From Blasia pusilla (lineage: Eukaryota > Marchantiophyta > Marchantiopsida > Blasiales), in contig CM114272.1 of the NCBI GenBank assembly GCA_050084515.1, positions 21,204,001 to 21,268,000 of the forward strand: a stretch of 64,000 nt of DNA, given 5' to 3'. The translations under genes and the position numbers were made by a program. Of the stretch, positions 46,380 to 59,245 are shown piece after piece; position 1 is the stretch's first letter; every line of letters begins with the position of its first letter. A model generated the notes under the pieces. The model was not told the DNA's origin. It searched no databases and was given only the letters and a program-made list of their open reading frames with translations.

Positions 46380-48784
46380 CTGAAGGGGGTCGTCATTGGT
46401 TACGATTACTTCTCCATAATGTGAGAGGAGCTCAATCATATCAAGATTTGAGAACTATCGATGGTGTAGTTTATCCTACCTTCAAAGAGAGTGCTATTCA
46501 AATGGGACTTTTGGAGGACGATAGAGAGATCTTTTCTTGCTTTGAAGAGGCGATTGTCATTCGCACTGGCTATTCATTACGTATACTCTTTGCCATCAAT
46601 CTTCTATATAATACACCTTCTCTTCCGGCTATAGTGTGGGAACATTTTTTGGTTCCATTAACTGAAGATCTTCTACATCAAAAGCGTGAGGTAATATGCA
46701 TGCCTTTTGTTAAGTTCATTTTTCTCTTATGAGTTTTTTAATGTATTTTATTTATGTTTTAACTTCTATATTTGTTCCTTGTAACAGAGAATTGGTATTT
46801 GGACCCTTCCATTGGATGTTCACATTATTAATCTTGCGTTATGGGAGGTCCATTACCATCTTCAAGATCATGGTAAGAGTATGGCGGACTTCTCCGACAT
46901 GCCTCAACTAGATTTCCAAGCTCGTAATTTATCTATTTCGCGTCTAGAAGAAGAAGAGCTCTGCTACGATCATGATATGCTTTGTGAACGTGTGAGAGCA
47001 AGACCGATATCTTACAGAATGCGCCACCTTCTGTAAGTGGATATTATGCATAGTATATTTTAAGATGACTTTTTAACTCTTTAAATCTCTTTAAGTTTTA
47101 TTCTTTTTAAAGTGCATTTTTGTCACTAAAAATATGGATTTTCAGGAAAAACTTTTCTTTATCGATGGTCCTGGCGGAACGGGAAAAACCTTTTTGTACA
47201 ACCTTCTTCTTGCAATGGTAGGGAGCGAGGGTCATATAGCTCTTGCAGTTGCATCTTCAGGAATTGCCGCTTTATTATTGGATGGAGGTCGTATTGCTCA
47301 TTCTCGATTCAAGATTCCTATTCAAGTACATGAAAGCTCCACTTGCAAGTAAGTCTAGATTTAAGATTTTGTTTCCTTTTACTTTATAATTATGGCATGC
47401 ATATTATTGTTATATTCTTAGATTTATCCTTCATAAATGTTCCTCACATATTGTTTTGTTATCTATTTTCTAGCCTATCGGTCAATAGTCATATGGCCCG
47501 CCTTATACAAAAGGCGAAGTTGATCGTGTGGGATGAAGCTCCTATGACCCATCGTCATGCATTCAAGGCCGTTAATCGTACTTTCCAAGATATCATGGGT
47601 TTGATGGATACTCGATTACGAGACTTACCTTTTGGGGGGGAGATCATTTTATTCGGTGGTGACTTTCGACAACTTCTTCCAGTTGTTCGTCGTGGAGATC
47701 GTGCTATAATTGTGCTTGCAACATTGAGGAGATCTCTAATTTGGTCTGACGTGAGATTATTGAAACTCACTACCAACATGAGAGTTAATATTTTACAAGG
47801 TATTTAAGAATTAATCTAATATTTTTCCTTTTTCATTTCATGTGGTTTTTAAAATTTTTAAATTTGTACTCATTTCTTGATCTTATATTTTTTGTAGGAT
47901 ATGCACGAGAAGAACAAGAAGCGTTTGCAACGTGGTTATTAGAGATAGGAGAGGGTCGAGTACCATTACATTTGGATCTTGCAGAGGATTTAATATAAGT
48001 TCTGGATGCGATAATTGTAAAAACGACAAGGATGAATGATCTCATTGACGTTGTTTATGGACACGATGTTAATAATTGAAGTGACATTGATTTCTTGAGG
48101 GGTACATCCATTTTTTCAGCCAAGAATACAACTGTGGATATTATAAATGCGGAAATCATGTCTCGATTACCAAGAGAGGTAATATTTATGTTCTTGAATA
48201 TCATTATTATATTTTCATTACCTATTGCTACATTTTTCTATCATCGCTCTTATTATTAATGATTTCTTTTGTTTTTGCACGAGCATATTTTCTTGAGTGC
48301 TGATATTGTTTCCGACGATGAGATGAGACATATTTATCCGACAAAATTTTTGAACACATGTTTACCATCTGGAGTGCCACCTCATTGTTTGACTTTGAAG
48401 ATTGGAGCTCCGATAATGCTATTACGGAATATGAATGGAGCCAAGGGATAAGCAAATGGGACTCGGTTGGTGATAGCTGGCTTTAGTAGACATCTTATAG
48501 ATGCAAAAATTATCACAGGAAAAAACATCGGAGCTCGAGTTTTCATTCCACGCATTCCATTCATTGCGTCTGATTCTGGCCTACCTTTTGATTTGTGACG
48601 ATTTCAATTTCCTTTACGTCGTGCTTTTGCAATGACGATTAATAAGTCTTAAGGTCAAACATTAGATAGAATTGATATCTACTTGTCTAATCTAGTATTT
48701 TCTCATGGGCAATTGTATGTTGCCTTGTCAAAAGTAACCTGGAGGAATTCTATTCACATTATGAAAAGGCTATTAACAAAATAG
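46380..48784 (+). pseudogene. Helitron 2 PIF1-like helicase, multi-exon, broken
   Basis: Exons as read: 46380-46690 (LRLLLHNVRGAQSYQDLRT), 46788-47032, 47146-47348 with Walker A GPGGTGKTFLYN, 47474-47799 with Walker B IVWDEAPMTHRHAF and FGGDFRQLLPVV, 47898 onward (AREEQEAFATWLLEIGEG), then PTKFLNTCLPSGVPPHCLTL, GAPIMLLRN, FPLRRAFAMTINKS and GQLYVALSK to 48784. GT-AG joins restore the family motif across the Walker A/Walker B intron (ESSTC joined to NLSVNSH). In-frame stops at about 47998, 48449, 48598 (PFDL stop RFQF) and 48651 (INKS stop GQTL) kill it. The last two fit Arg CGA to TGA and Gln CAA to TAA. The helicase would unwind DNA in rolling-circle transposition. Confidence 0.9.
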
Positions 48785-48882
48785 ATGTTTACACTAAGAA
48801 TGTTATATATAATGAAATATTAAATTAAAATTAGAATAACAATATATGTGTCAAATGAAAAAAATTGATATGATTAATTTTA

Positions 48883-48957
48883 TATATGTTAAATTTTGAT
48901 GCGATGCATCTAAATTTAACATATACGAATAAGAATCGCACAGCCATTCTTATTCGT
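48883..48957. repeat. Two adjoining perfect hairpins after the helicase
   Basis: Hairpin 1: TATATGTTAAATTT (48883-48896) pairs perfectly with 48912-48925. Hairpin 2: ACGAATAAGAAT (48925-48936) pairs perfectly with 48946-48957. They share one base at their boundary. They sit about 100 bp after the helicase end, where a Helitron 3' hairpin is expected, but the stems are AT-rich and no CTRRT follows. Confidence 0.85.
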
Positions 48958-50262
48958 GTGTTATATTCGGACACGAGACTCAATTACACTATTTTGGTTT
49001 GATTCGGTTCTGTAGTTTTAAGAAAGTGGTTGGCAGGCTGGCAGGGTAGCGCTGGTCATGAAAGCGGGGAAAAGCGCTATTGCGTTCTCCATTCATCTAA
49101 TAAATCAGCCGCGTTGCTTTCGAGCAAAAAACATGGATAGGTAGGGTGTAGTATGTACTGGATGTAAACTACAACCTCGTATCCGTTGCAGAACTTTTGG
49201 ACGGCACTACAGTCGAAAACCATGCCCAATGGATAAGGCCAGATCATGGGAAGGAGCCGAAGAGCCGTTTACAGACATGTGTGCCTCGACCGCCCCTCAA
49301 GGTTTGGACCAACGATGAAGAATTTGGGACGACAAAGAGGGTGGCAGGATGAAAGGGGTTTCGATTTGAACAAGATCGCAAAGCACATGCATGGAACACA
49401 ATGGCGCGGGGAATCCTCAAACGCCACGAATCCCCCGACACATTTCAAAACATTGGACGTCTCCATGTCTAGGCTGATATCGAGCGTACTTCGAAGTGCG
49501 GGATGATCGTCAAATTCCACAACCTCAGTTGCGACCGCCAATCCCGATTCCTCGCTAAAGATGACTCACACCAAATTACGATGATCAGAGGGGAGTAGTA
49601 AATTACGGGCGAATATTGCCCGTGTGAACATGTTCGTTATATTAAATGTCCCCGAAGGACTCACATGGTATGCCGAGAAATTTGGCACTGATTGTTCTTA
49701 ATTGTAAGTGAGTTATTTGTCCTTAATTGTATGGGAGTTATGGTGCTCACGCTATAATAAGGCAAGGGGATGGGATCATTCTATGGAAAAAAACGAATAG
49801 TAAAATCTGGTCGTTTTGCATGAATTTAGAAGACCGGGGATTTGCAGTTCAGTCTTGAAATAAATAGAAACGACATTTCTTTCCGAATCGGATGTGATGT
49901 CATCATCTTGTTGCGGTGCACAGTTGACTAGATTACGTGAGGAAATCTGGCAACAAATATAAATTGGTTTGGAGAGAAAGAAGTAAAATAAAAGGGACGA
50001 CGTAGTTAAGTCATTTAAGCGGAAGGGTTTCTGTCGGGAAGTGGAGCACGATTCACGAGGTGCCACCATGCCACAAGTCTAGATGTACCTGTAAGCTGTC
50101 CACGAGGAGAGCTTACGCGCTTAGTTGCGGGGCTGAGGTTCGAACGAAAACGGCTCAAGGTGTAGTAATGGACATAGGTCCAAAAATACGCTCGAGGCTG
50201 GTGAGGCTGCACGAACCGGAGGGAGTTAGTAATGAAAGAGTAATGGGCTGGCGACAGCGAAC
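48958..50262. other. Intergenic stretch before the host gene
   Basis: Composition shifts from AT-rich to balanced. No gene recognised. A small inverted repeat, ACGGGC/GCCCGT, with a 7-nt loop lies at about 49605-49623. Open frames on both strands lack family features. Confidence 0.5.
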
Positions 50263-50265
50263 ACG

Positions 50266-50276
50266 TATTGTATAAA
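50266..50276 (+). promoter_or_regulatory. Possible TATA box for the downstream host gene
   Basis: TTGTATAAATGAG fits a plant TATA box and is followed by GC-richer DNA, but lies about 820 bp before the start codon. A 5' untranslated intron could explain the distance: the sequence ends ATCGGTGCAG right before GCAC and the start ATG, a plausible 3' splice site. Transcript evidence is lacking. Confidence 0.3.
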
Positions 50277-51094
50277 TGAGGCGACGGGTGGGGTTGGGGG
50301 AGGCAGAAAGCGGATGCGTGTACGAGCCCGGTATTGGAGTTCAAGGTAGCGGCAGCTGCGGCACGGAAAGCTGCGACAGGACAGGAGTCACAGGACGCAG
50401 CGTAAAATATGCAGTCGATGTCCGAGCATTTATGCAGCACCAGAGCATGGCGTATGGCATGGGACTGGATCGATGGGTTCGGCCCAGAGCCCCAGACAGC
50501 TGTGAGCTGGTTCCTGGGAGGCGCTGCGTATGTAGGACGGGCCCGGGCCCCGCATTTCCTCGCGGGCCGGGAAGACGGGATTAGGGTTTTCGCTTCGCGG
50601 GCGCGGGCTCCGAATTTACGTCAAGGATTAGAACGTCGGAAGGAAATAAATTTGCTTTGGGGGGAAATGTTCAGGAAATGAAGTGGCGGGTGGGGTCAAG
50701 GAATGGGAGGCGAGCGGGGACCGGCAGGAATGATGAGAGCCGGGGGGCGTGGCGGGCGGGGGGTAAAGCATAGTGGTTGATAGCGGGAAGGATGATGGGA
50801 AGGATGATTGTGCAATCTTTGTGTTCGTGCAGTGAAAGACGGGTGATGATGAAGTTATGATGATGCGGGGGCTTGGCAGACTTTCGGGGAGACGAGCCGC
50901 GCGCTTATCACTGTCTTTTTCCATAAATCTGAAGTTCCGGTCCTGTTCGTAATTTCCGGTTCCTGTAGCCTTCGGGAGGACGATGGACACTCCTTGACTA
51001 GAACCGTGGCCATTTTTCCCATTTTCCCCTAAACCATGGTTCTCCAGGGATTTTTAATTGAGGACCTGTCTTTTCATTCGATCGGTGCAGGCAC

Positions 51095-54000
51095 ATGGTG
51101 GCGTCTCCAATGGACAAGCTTTTCCAGCGCTGCGTCACGGCTGCATTGGTGCTAATAACTTGTGCCAGAGTTCAGGCAGGCGCAAGGGGGACGCCTCTTG
51201 ACGACTACGTTCGGAATCCAGATCCGCAATACAGGTGTGGATCTGCCCTCACCATGAGAGACTGCTGGACAGAAGAGAGTAGAGGATGTGATCTAGCTCC
51301 ATTGGATTCATGGGAGTCGCCTGACTGGTTTAAGACAACCTACTTGAGTCGTTGTCACGTGAATTATAATGCCAAATATGTATGATGCTTCCACACAGAT
51401 GGTATGATACGGGGAAAAGATTGACGGGATTTCTTCCCTGGGAGAAATGGGAAGGCCACGTTATAAATATGACAAGTCAAGCGTGGCTTTCTTCAGAGGA
51501 AGTGGATTGCTCTATCTGGAGCCACAATCTTGTCGTTGTGGTAACTATCAGATCCCGAAGCTCCAATTATTTTTTCGAATTTCTCGCTTCCAGTATCGAG
51601 TAATCTTCGTGAAGACTACTCCATTTAAATTATGACACACGTACTTCTGCCCAGGGTGATGTGGAGGTTGCCAAGATAATGCAGGTCTTACCATTTGTCC
51701 TACATGAGCTCGTATTGTGATCGGCGACAATGCGATGGCCATATAGTCACCTGATTTGTCTGCGTAGTCGTAGTTGCCCGAGTTGTATTCCATTCCTGCT
51801 TCGTCATTGCACTTGCTCCTTTTTGTGTACCATCTACATTTCCTTGGCAGGGTCGGTGGATCTTGTTTTCCCCCTTCTGAATACGAAGTTTAGGACACTG
51901 CTTCCAATAGCCTGCCGCCATTATCGAATCGGTCCCTGAACCTGTGGTTGTGCTTCCTGCAGAAGCCTGGAAATTACAAGTACAAGAAAACAGCACTCCT
52001 AATTATTGGAGATGGGAACTCCAACGACGCTCCTTCAGCAGCTGACGAACTTATGATCCTCGCCGCGACGTATGCTCCTGACCGAGCTTCTCTTCCTGAT
52101 GGGATGCGCGTTGGAAGCAATCTCAATTCTGTTGTTCCCTATGCTCTTATAGCGTAAGGTGCTAGATATTAGGGCCCTGGTTTGCTGGATTACGATATGT
52201 GCGTACGTACGCCAAAACTCATCAGGGTTATCAGCATCGTTGCTCCTGATCGGGTGCGTTGGAGCGTAATTGTGAAGCTAGTCTCGGAGAAGTTTACCCT
52301 ATTCCTTCTGGAAGCCGGGTCCCGTCATTGCAAAGTGTCAATTGGCTGCCAACATAACCTGTATTATAGTTTAGAAACTCTTCCGTTTTGTGGGCTCAAA
52401 ACACAGTGTTTGATTCATCCTTTGATTTTCACGGCGAAAGGGAAAATATGGATCCATTGTAGATTCGTTGAGTTGGAGATCGGATTATCAAATTAGCGTG
52501 GTCGAATGTTGGTAGAATCAAACTGACTAGAAGGCGATTTGAGATTGATTGCTTGGGGCGGTCAGGGTGGCAGTGAAGACAGGGAGTCTGGCTGTCGTGC
52601 TTTATCAGGTGCCGAATCAACCTTGTTCCTTCACCTCTGAGCATCCTCGTCGCGAACGCAGGGAAGACGAGTTGATTGCATGTAAGCTCCCTGACGCTAA
52701 GTCTAACATCTCCCCGTCTCCCCATCTTCGCCTCGAGTCCTGCATCCTTCTCATTTATGGGTGCCGTACGTGTTTAGAGGATCTGGTGTCGGGTCTGTTC
52801 CGTCTTCTTTGACGAGGCGAGTCTTCCGTTTGAGCTTCTGTATCAGGTGGTCCTCAGCTTCTGGTCTTCGGGTCTGAGACGACTTTTGCCGCCTGAAGAA
52901 GCTTGGGTGCAGTTGCTCCAACTGGGGCCAAGTTACGAAAAGGCGTTAAAACTATGGAGAGCGTGTTTTCGTTACGAATCTAAAGAGAAACTAGATCTGA
53001 TTTCAGGAAGCCGATGTGATCTAGTGGTTTACGGGAGCACTCTGTAGCTGATTTGCGGCAGATTACGAAGATTGGTGTCCGTTTCCTAGTTTTAGTGAAT
53101 CGTGGGGTTTTCTACTACGTTCCTTACAAGCCTCTCCAACCGGTGACTCTGCAGATACTTGGTCGTATTTTTTGGACCATCCAGATCAAAATGATTGGCC
53201 GTTGCGTCTGCCCATGACTAAGGCCGTGGTACGGGCTATGGACACTGTCCAAACATATGCTGCTGATGTTCTCAGTACTCTGGTAATTTCGTCACTTATC
53301 TCTGGCCTGTACATAAGTCGTTAAGGGTCAAAATGTGAGAGACGCTTCTATTCTTTAGATTTACACCGTTCGATTAGTAACCCATTAGGGAGGACGCGCT
53401 GTGGTTTATGTCCCTTAGATGGAGTTTCTTGGTTGTCCCATATCCCACGTAGCTACGTCACTATTGTACGAGTCTCTCCGACCTGATCTAATATTTTTAC
53501 TAAGTTACATGTCAACTTTTCGACAGGAAAATAAGAATGTCTATAGTTTCCTACCCCCTGCTGTGACATAGCAGCAGCGTTTGAAGGGTGTTTAATTTGA
53601 TTACACTACTTGGGAAAAAGATGTGGTTACTTTAGAAGACTTATGATGTTTGAGCAGATCACGACAGTTCTACCATGCTGGATAGTGATTAAGCGAGTTC
53701 CTTAGACAAGTGACGCTTGAGATGAACCAGACAGCAGGATCATGTACTTAAGACTAGTTCAGACAGCAAATTTCATCTCTCACAAAACTTCTCTACTGTT
53801 CGTCTCTGAAGTACCCTCAGCTCTGTAAAGGTGATGTCTACAGTGTGGAATTGAAATTACTAGTGGATTAATCCTTAAGTTTAAAAAACGAGTAAGAATT
53901 TTTGGGTGCTTGTTTCATTGCCCTGTGGCTCCACGCTGGTTTACCTGGTGGGAAGAGGTGTTTGGATGCTTTCACCGATCCGGTTCTCTCCACAGTTTGG

Positions 54001-57000
54001 GAGCCTTACCTTAGGGAATCATTGATCAGGAAGTGACTAGAAGCTGTACAGGTAGAAATTGAAGTGGGTATGACCAGCGCTGACTGTAGGGTGTGCACCA
54101 TGAACTCGTTCTAGCTCCTGCTCTGTTGCACATTCCCAAAGGTCGGGTTCCATTATGGGTCAAGGTTTGGGCGTCAAAACCAGTTCATTGAATATGTGAA
54201 CGGGATTTATTGCTGAAGAGAATTTTCCTACTGTCAGTCCAAGTACACATCAGAGCACGCTCTTAGATTGATCTCATCCTGGTTTATCATTTCTACTATA
54301 TGCAAGATCCAATGAAAACTGCATAGCATAGCAGTCAATTTGAGCAGTTGGGATTGGCCCTGAGGAAGCATTTCAGGCTACTTTTTAGTGTGGGAAGGTG
54401 GATGTGACATGACCGGGTTAGAGGAAGGGGAGTGAAAGCTTCACAGGATACAATCTTTATTTGTTACAAGAGGGGACTAGAATTCCTTCCATTGAGTACT
54501 TTTATCAGGAGCTGGACGTGATTTGGTAGTCTCTGAAATGCCTCCCACGACACTGCAGATTGAGAAATTTGTTGTTGCTGGTGCAAGCAAACGAGGGTGG
54601 ACAACATGGACAACTGCTGCGGTGGACGATGTAATTTTGCTCTTGATTGCTCATTTTGATCTCTGTTCATGTCCTAGTGGTGTGGGTTAAGAAGATTGCA
54701 GACTGCGAATTCATTACTAAAGGATGTATCATAGCTTCCATTGTTACCTGTGTATTAACTGATATCTGAATGGGACAGTTTCGCCTTAGTTCATGTTTTT
54801 TGAAGTACATATTGCTTCTGTTGGCAAAAGGTGATCAATCTGTCGCAGTCTCTGGGATTTCTCCCTCCTAGAGCTCATCAGGGCTTCTTATCTTTCATGA
54901 AGTTCACTCTATGGCAATCTGATGATGTTGAACTCATTCCGAAGTTGAGATATGACTAATGCTCTCATTGCGTTGGTGTTTTCGCTACAGCGAGTTGTGG
55001 GTATCATTCCTATTGTCATGGACTCTTTGAATATGGTGCGGAACTTGCACCACTTTTATCAATCACTGGGAGGCTGGCCTTATTCATTCAAGGCTTATTA
55101 TGACATGAACATCACATCCAGACTTGATTCAGCAGAATTTAGTAAACTCATGGTAATTTCAGTCATACCAATCCTTGTTTCCATGGATTTACCAACAAAT
55201 TCTAAGCTGGACTCTCTCATGGGTTGAAGTTTCTTGCAAAGTCATGTTACTTCTTGTCAAGAGTCATAACATTTGTGTAGTGCATACTGGTAATGAGCCT
55301 GAGGAAAGGTGCTTGTTTATGTGACCTTGCGTATGTTTTCATGTCCTTTCCCGCTCTGTGATGAAATCTTTCAGGATATTGTGGATCCTTGGGTTTACAG
55401 AGACCGTCTTAGTGTTCCGAAGTTGATGGTTACCACATCAAACGATGAGTTCTTCTTACTTGATGACAGGTAATCTTTTCTAAAGATTGTTGCAGCTGTA
55501 ACATGAAGCCGTGCAAGCAAACATTTGATATGAACCTGTGTGCATGTTTTGTTGGTGATACTAATGCCATGGAATACGTCATTGGCAGTCTTAAATCAGG
55601 TTGCAGTTTATCACTTTCTTGAGATTTCTGTATCTGGTACTTTTCTAGTGGAAGCTAAGCAAGTGGAAGTTCTCGATTACCCTAAACCCTATCAAAGCAA
55701 GTTCTTCTGGGCTGTTCATTTGGGACACTCCAAATGAAATTTGGAGTGTGTCAAATGAGTTGTAAATGCTTTGAGGGTTTGCAGGGCACACTTGATTGCA
55801 TTGTGGGGTCAATTTAACCTCAATTGAGTGTTGGATGCAGTCGGTTTTTCTGGGATGATTTACCTGGCGAGAAGCACATCCTCATTTTGTCAAACACAGA
55901 GCACAGCCTCATAACAGGGTTGTTAAAGGTGGTTATTTAATCTAGATCCAGTTTACGAGCATCTTTGGTTGATTTTTTCCAGCAACCATGTCAGTTTGCT
56001 GCCCAAATTGTGGAGTGGCTATTTCCCTTCAGAAATATTTCTGATTGAGATCAAAATGTTGTTTTGGTTCAGTGTGAGAAGCTGTTCACCAGCTGAAATT
56101 GTGGTTACAAGGATGTCCTAAACAGTAGACCTCAGAAAGTGCCTGTACAGAACTTTGAGGGTGGATAAGGTTTTTTCTATCCATGAGACACTGCTAGAGT
56201 CTTATCCTAATCTCATTATTGTTGCAGCTCTTGACAGCAGTTGAAGCCTTTTTTATCAGCATTGTTGAGGGTCATGAATCAAGTCAAATGACTCTGAGCT
56301 CAAATTCAGCTCTGCAGACATCACTTCAATTGCCAGGTCAAGGTGGTTTGCAAGAGCGGAGGCCGGGGTTTGGAGGAAGGCCACAGTATTCATGGCATAT
56401 CAATAGAGATTCTGGGAGGATTGAGATTGGAACAACCGAAAGGCCCTTAAAGGTTCTCTTGTGGTATGCATATACAACGGATGGAATCAAGGGAAGAGAC
56501 TTCAGATGGTTTATTTTGGATCGCGGACAGTGGTAATCTTGAATGCATTTCTTTGTCCAAGTAGGGTGATGTAATTTAGTGACAGAGTGCCATCATCATG
56601 ATCTAAACATGCACGAAGTCAATATTGGTCGTTCCTCATAGATTTGTACTATTCTGACACAGATTGATATGATTTGTATTTGAATGAATAATGGTTGGAG
56701 ATCTCCTTATGAGTTGTGTTTCTTTGAAACTCGTGCATATACTTACAAGCTCACAGATGTCTGAAGTCTGGTTGAAGGCTGTGGGTGGCGTGCCTCTTAT
56801 TGTAAAGTGAGAGTCCTGCAGAAATATAGGTAGTGATTTTTTAGGGGTCTAGAGGAAACTGACCTCTCTCTTTGCATCGGTGCAGTCCAACTGTGGCAGT
56901 CAAGAACATCTGCATACAACCTGTTTACTTCCGGTCTCGCACTCTCAGACCAAGTGGGTTGTCAGCAAGGACACCTGGCAAGAAAAACTACTATGCGTCC

Positions 57001-57308
57001 ATCAGTGTTCCAAAGGTAAATACCAGCTGCATTCTTTGTGAATTGTGTCATGGGAGGATGTTTTGTTTTGGATTTTTGAGTGAATTGAGAAAGTGGTTTT
57101 CTTTGATCATGATAAGATTATGGCAACTGATGGAGACTGTGTTCTTGTGGTGCATCAGAATGGTTATGGTGCATTTTATGTGGAGTTGAGGTTTGAGGGT
57201 CCTTCGCCCCTAAGGCCATTCATCTTCACTACCGCAGCTGTAATAGTCCCCAATTATTATCCTTTCGAGGATTGCTACGGGGTGCAGTGCAGGGGACATT
57301 TGGTGTGA
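51095..57308 (+). CDS. PhoPQ-activated pathogenicity-related (PqaA/AprA-like) protein, 13 exons
   Basis: Exons: 51095-51234, 51399-51540, 51963-52069, 52566-52681, 53155-53282, 54559-54630, 54991-55152, 55375-55469, 55841-55928, 56228-56532, 56750-56806, 56886-57015, 57117-57308. All introns are GT-AG and the joins are in frame: 1734 nt, 577 residues, no internal stop. Exon 11 is the least certain. Residues about 8-28 form a signal peptide (LFQRCVTAALVLITCARVQA), so the protein should be secreted or endomembrane. Family blocks follow: TPLDDYV, NMTSQAWL, LYQVPNQPCSF, RLPMTKAVVRAMDTVQ, VAGASKRGWTTWTTAAVD, DPWVYRDRLSVPKL, FFWDDLPGEKH, SNTEHSL. Ser221 (GASKRG), Asp313 (SNDEFF) and His342 (NTEHSL) are the likely alpha/beta-hydrolase triad. 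The family includes bacterial PqaA and Dictyostelium AprA, a secreted proliferation repressor; the substrate is unknown. The name reflects family history and does not mean virulence. No transposon lies in its introns. Confidence 0.9.
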
Positions 57309-58777
57309 CACATCGCCTGAGCATGCAATTGCGGTGATGGTTAAACACATGTACTGTCAATGCAACTACTAGTGCTGCAGATACAAGGGGAATCAAATCT
57401 TGCATTCCAGCAAGATGGTTACCGACAGAGGCAGAAGAGTCCCGTTCTTTTGTTGTCTTGTTGTCAACATTAATTTATTGAGGGAGAGCTCAAATAGCTG
57501 GAAGCAAGAGATTTGAGTTATGGGAATGTTGCAAGCTAGGGGTCCGAATCAGCATAAGCCTTCACCGGCTGCAGTTGATATGTTTCTGATTGCACCGGTA
57601 TGGCTTTTGCAGTGGTGTGCATTCCACATCCTTCTTCGAATGAGGAGGTAGAGGTGGAATAGATTCTTTTCAGGGAGTGGAAGGAGATTAGATAGGCCAT
57701 TTTTGTGAGAGTTGAGAATGTGTAAGAATTGAGCATCATCAAAGAGATGATGCGTATTCTAGGGCGACTTCATGAACCTTCTACTCCCTCCGCATTTGGA
57801 AAAGGAAGACATCGAGTGTGAACGTTTTCGAGAACCTGTCGAGGCCTGTTCACAAAGTAGAACAGATCATGCAATAAGTTAAATTTAGCCGCAAAAGCGG
57901 AGGGTCATGCCATTGACTTCCAAGATGAAATTTGCGTGGGAGCCACGTCGGTGACATACTCCTTGAATCACGTGAGCGAATGGAATTTCGTATTTGACAC
58001 GTGTATGGCAACCACCGGCAAGTTTTGTTCAGTGTCCAATAAATCGTATGCAGACCTACCCAATAGGAGCGTAACTCATTGTAAACGTAATTGCGAAGGT
58101 TCCGCAGGAAACATCCATATCAAAATCATAGGGTATATTCTGGTTTTTTAATGAACCACTTCCAGCCCTGGTTTGAATAGAAGGGCCCCTTGCTCGACCA
58201 ATGCAAGAGGGCTGCCAACCAAGATGTTGAGCCTATACAGGAGTCGAAAAGAGACTAAAATCTTACATATTTTAACCGCTCGAAGCAAACGAATGAAACG
58301 AATCTATCGTAGGAAGTACTTAAAAAATTGTTAGTTAAATAGACATCGTGGCAAAGGTCTGTCCATCCCTACATGGTATGACCAATTTCCTTATGTACGG
58401 CCCTCAGTCATTAATTTCTTGATCGGTCGCTCATTCTTACTCGCTGACATCCGCTATCAATCCCGTACACCAGCAGTACCCCTTTCAAGTCACAAACTTG
58501 TATCAAAGCTTGTAGTTTGACATTCAGAAGGCTACCTCCTCGACGCCCTCGTGAAGGAGCTCTGATTTCGCCGGCTGAATTGCTATCGAAAGTGCGCGGG
58601 ATCGGTGCACCGCTCTGCTTTGGGCAACCTGAGTGATGTCACCCACACTCAACATGTCCGCCACGTATATTTGGTGCCCGGTCACGCAGTTCTGCACATC
58701 GTGATACACACACAACTAACTAAATCAGAAACGGTGCATATTGTTTTCGGAAAACAAATTCTGTTAAAATTCTGGAA
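57309..58777. other. 3' flank of the host gene
   Basis: Noncoding by inspection. I do not see a clear AATAAA signal close to the stop. Short open frames on both strands carry no recognisable features. It ends at the A that precedes the Helitron terminus at 58778. Confidence 0.5.
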
Positions 58778-59150
58778 TCTATACTGTAATTCGAGGAAGG
58801 GGGTATTACTTTGTTTAGTGGTATCCTTCTCAAAGAAGTGAAGCCCTCATTTTTATAAGAAAGTCTCTTAAAAAATAGCAGGATTGATATCCAAAACTTT
58901 GGTAAATAAATCTAAAGATGTTGCTAGCCAATCATTTTTTTAAATAACCTATCCCATAGTATATTTGTCAATTCAATAGTAGTCCAAAATTCATTCCTGC
59001 ATAACATTAACTAGTGTACACTAAGCGAAACATGGAAGTATACTATGTGTGGCAAAGAATTTTTTTATGTTCCTATAACAAGGGAAGCATGCTCTTACTT
59101 TAGAAGTCCTTCCACTAAAATAAAAGCAACAAATGCGTCCATTACGCATA

Positions 59151-59245
59151 TACTTTCTATAGATTTGGTAGATAAGATAAAATATGGCTTAGTATAGATA
59201 TACTTTCTATAAATTTGGTAGGTAAGATAAAATATGGCTGAATGC
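59151..59245 (+). repeat. 50-bp tandem repeat
   Basis: Two units starting at 59151 and 59201, sharing TACTTTCTAT, ATTTGGTAG and TAAGATAAAATATGGCT. Inside the non-autonomous Helitron. Confidence 0.85.

Larger units (their letters stand above)
38241..48957 (+). mobile_element. Helitron 2 (plus strand): 5' end defined, 3' end tentative
   Basis: The 5' terminus TCTATACTATAATACGAGG at 38241 follows an A and closely matches the terminus at 58778, including the downstream block AAAGAAGTGAAGCCCTC. Within the next 10.7 kb lie a series of N-terminal exons, a Helitron Rep and a PIF1-like helicase, all on the plus strand, in the right order for an autonomous Helitron. The right boundary is drawn at a perfect hairpin (48925-48957), but no CTRRT follows it, so the true 3' end may be lost or elsewhere. 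Assigning the 38241 end to the Rep/helicase is inference from order and orientation. Confidence 0.6.
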
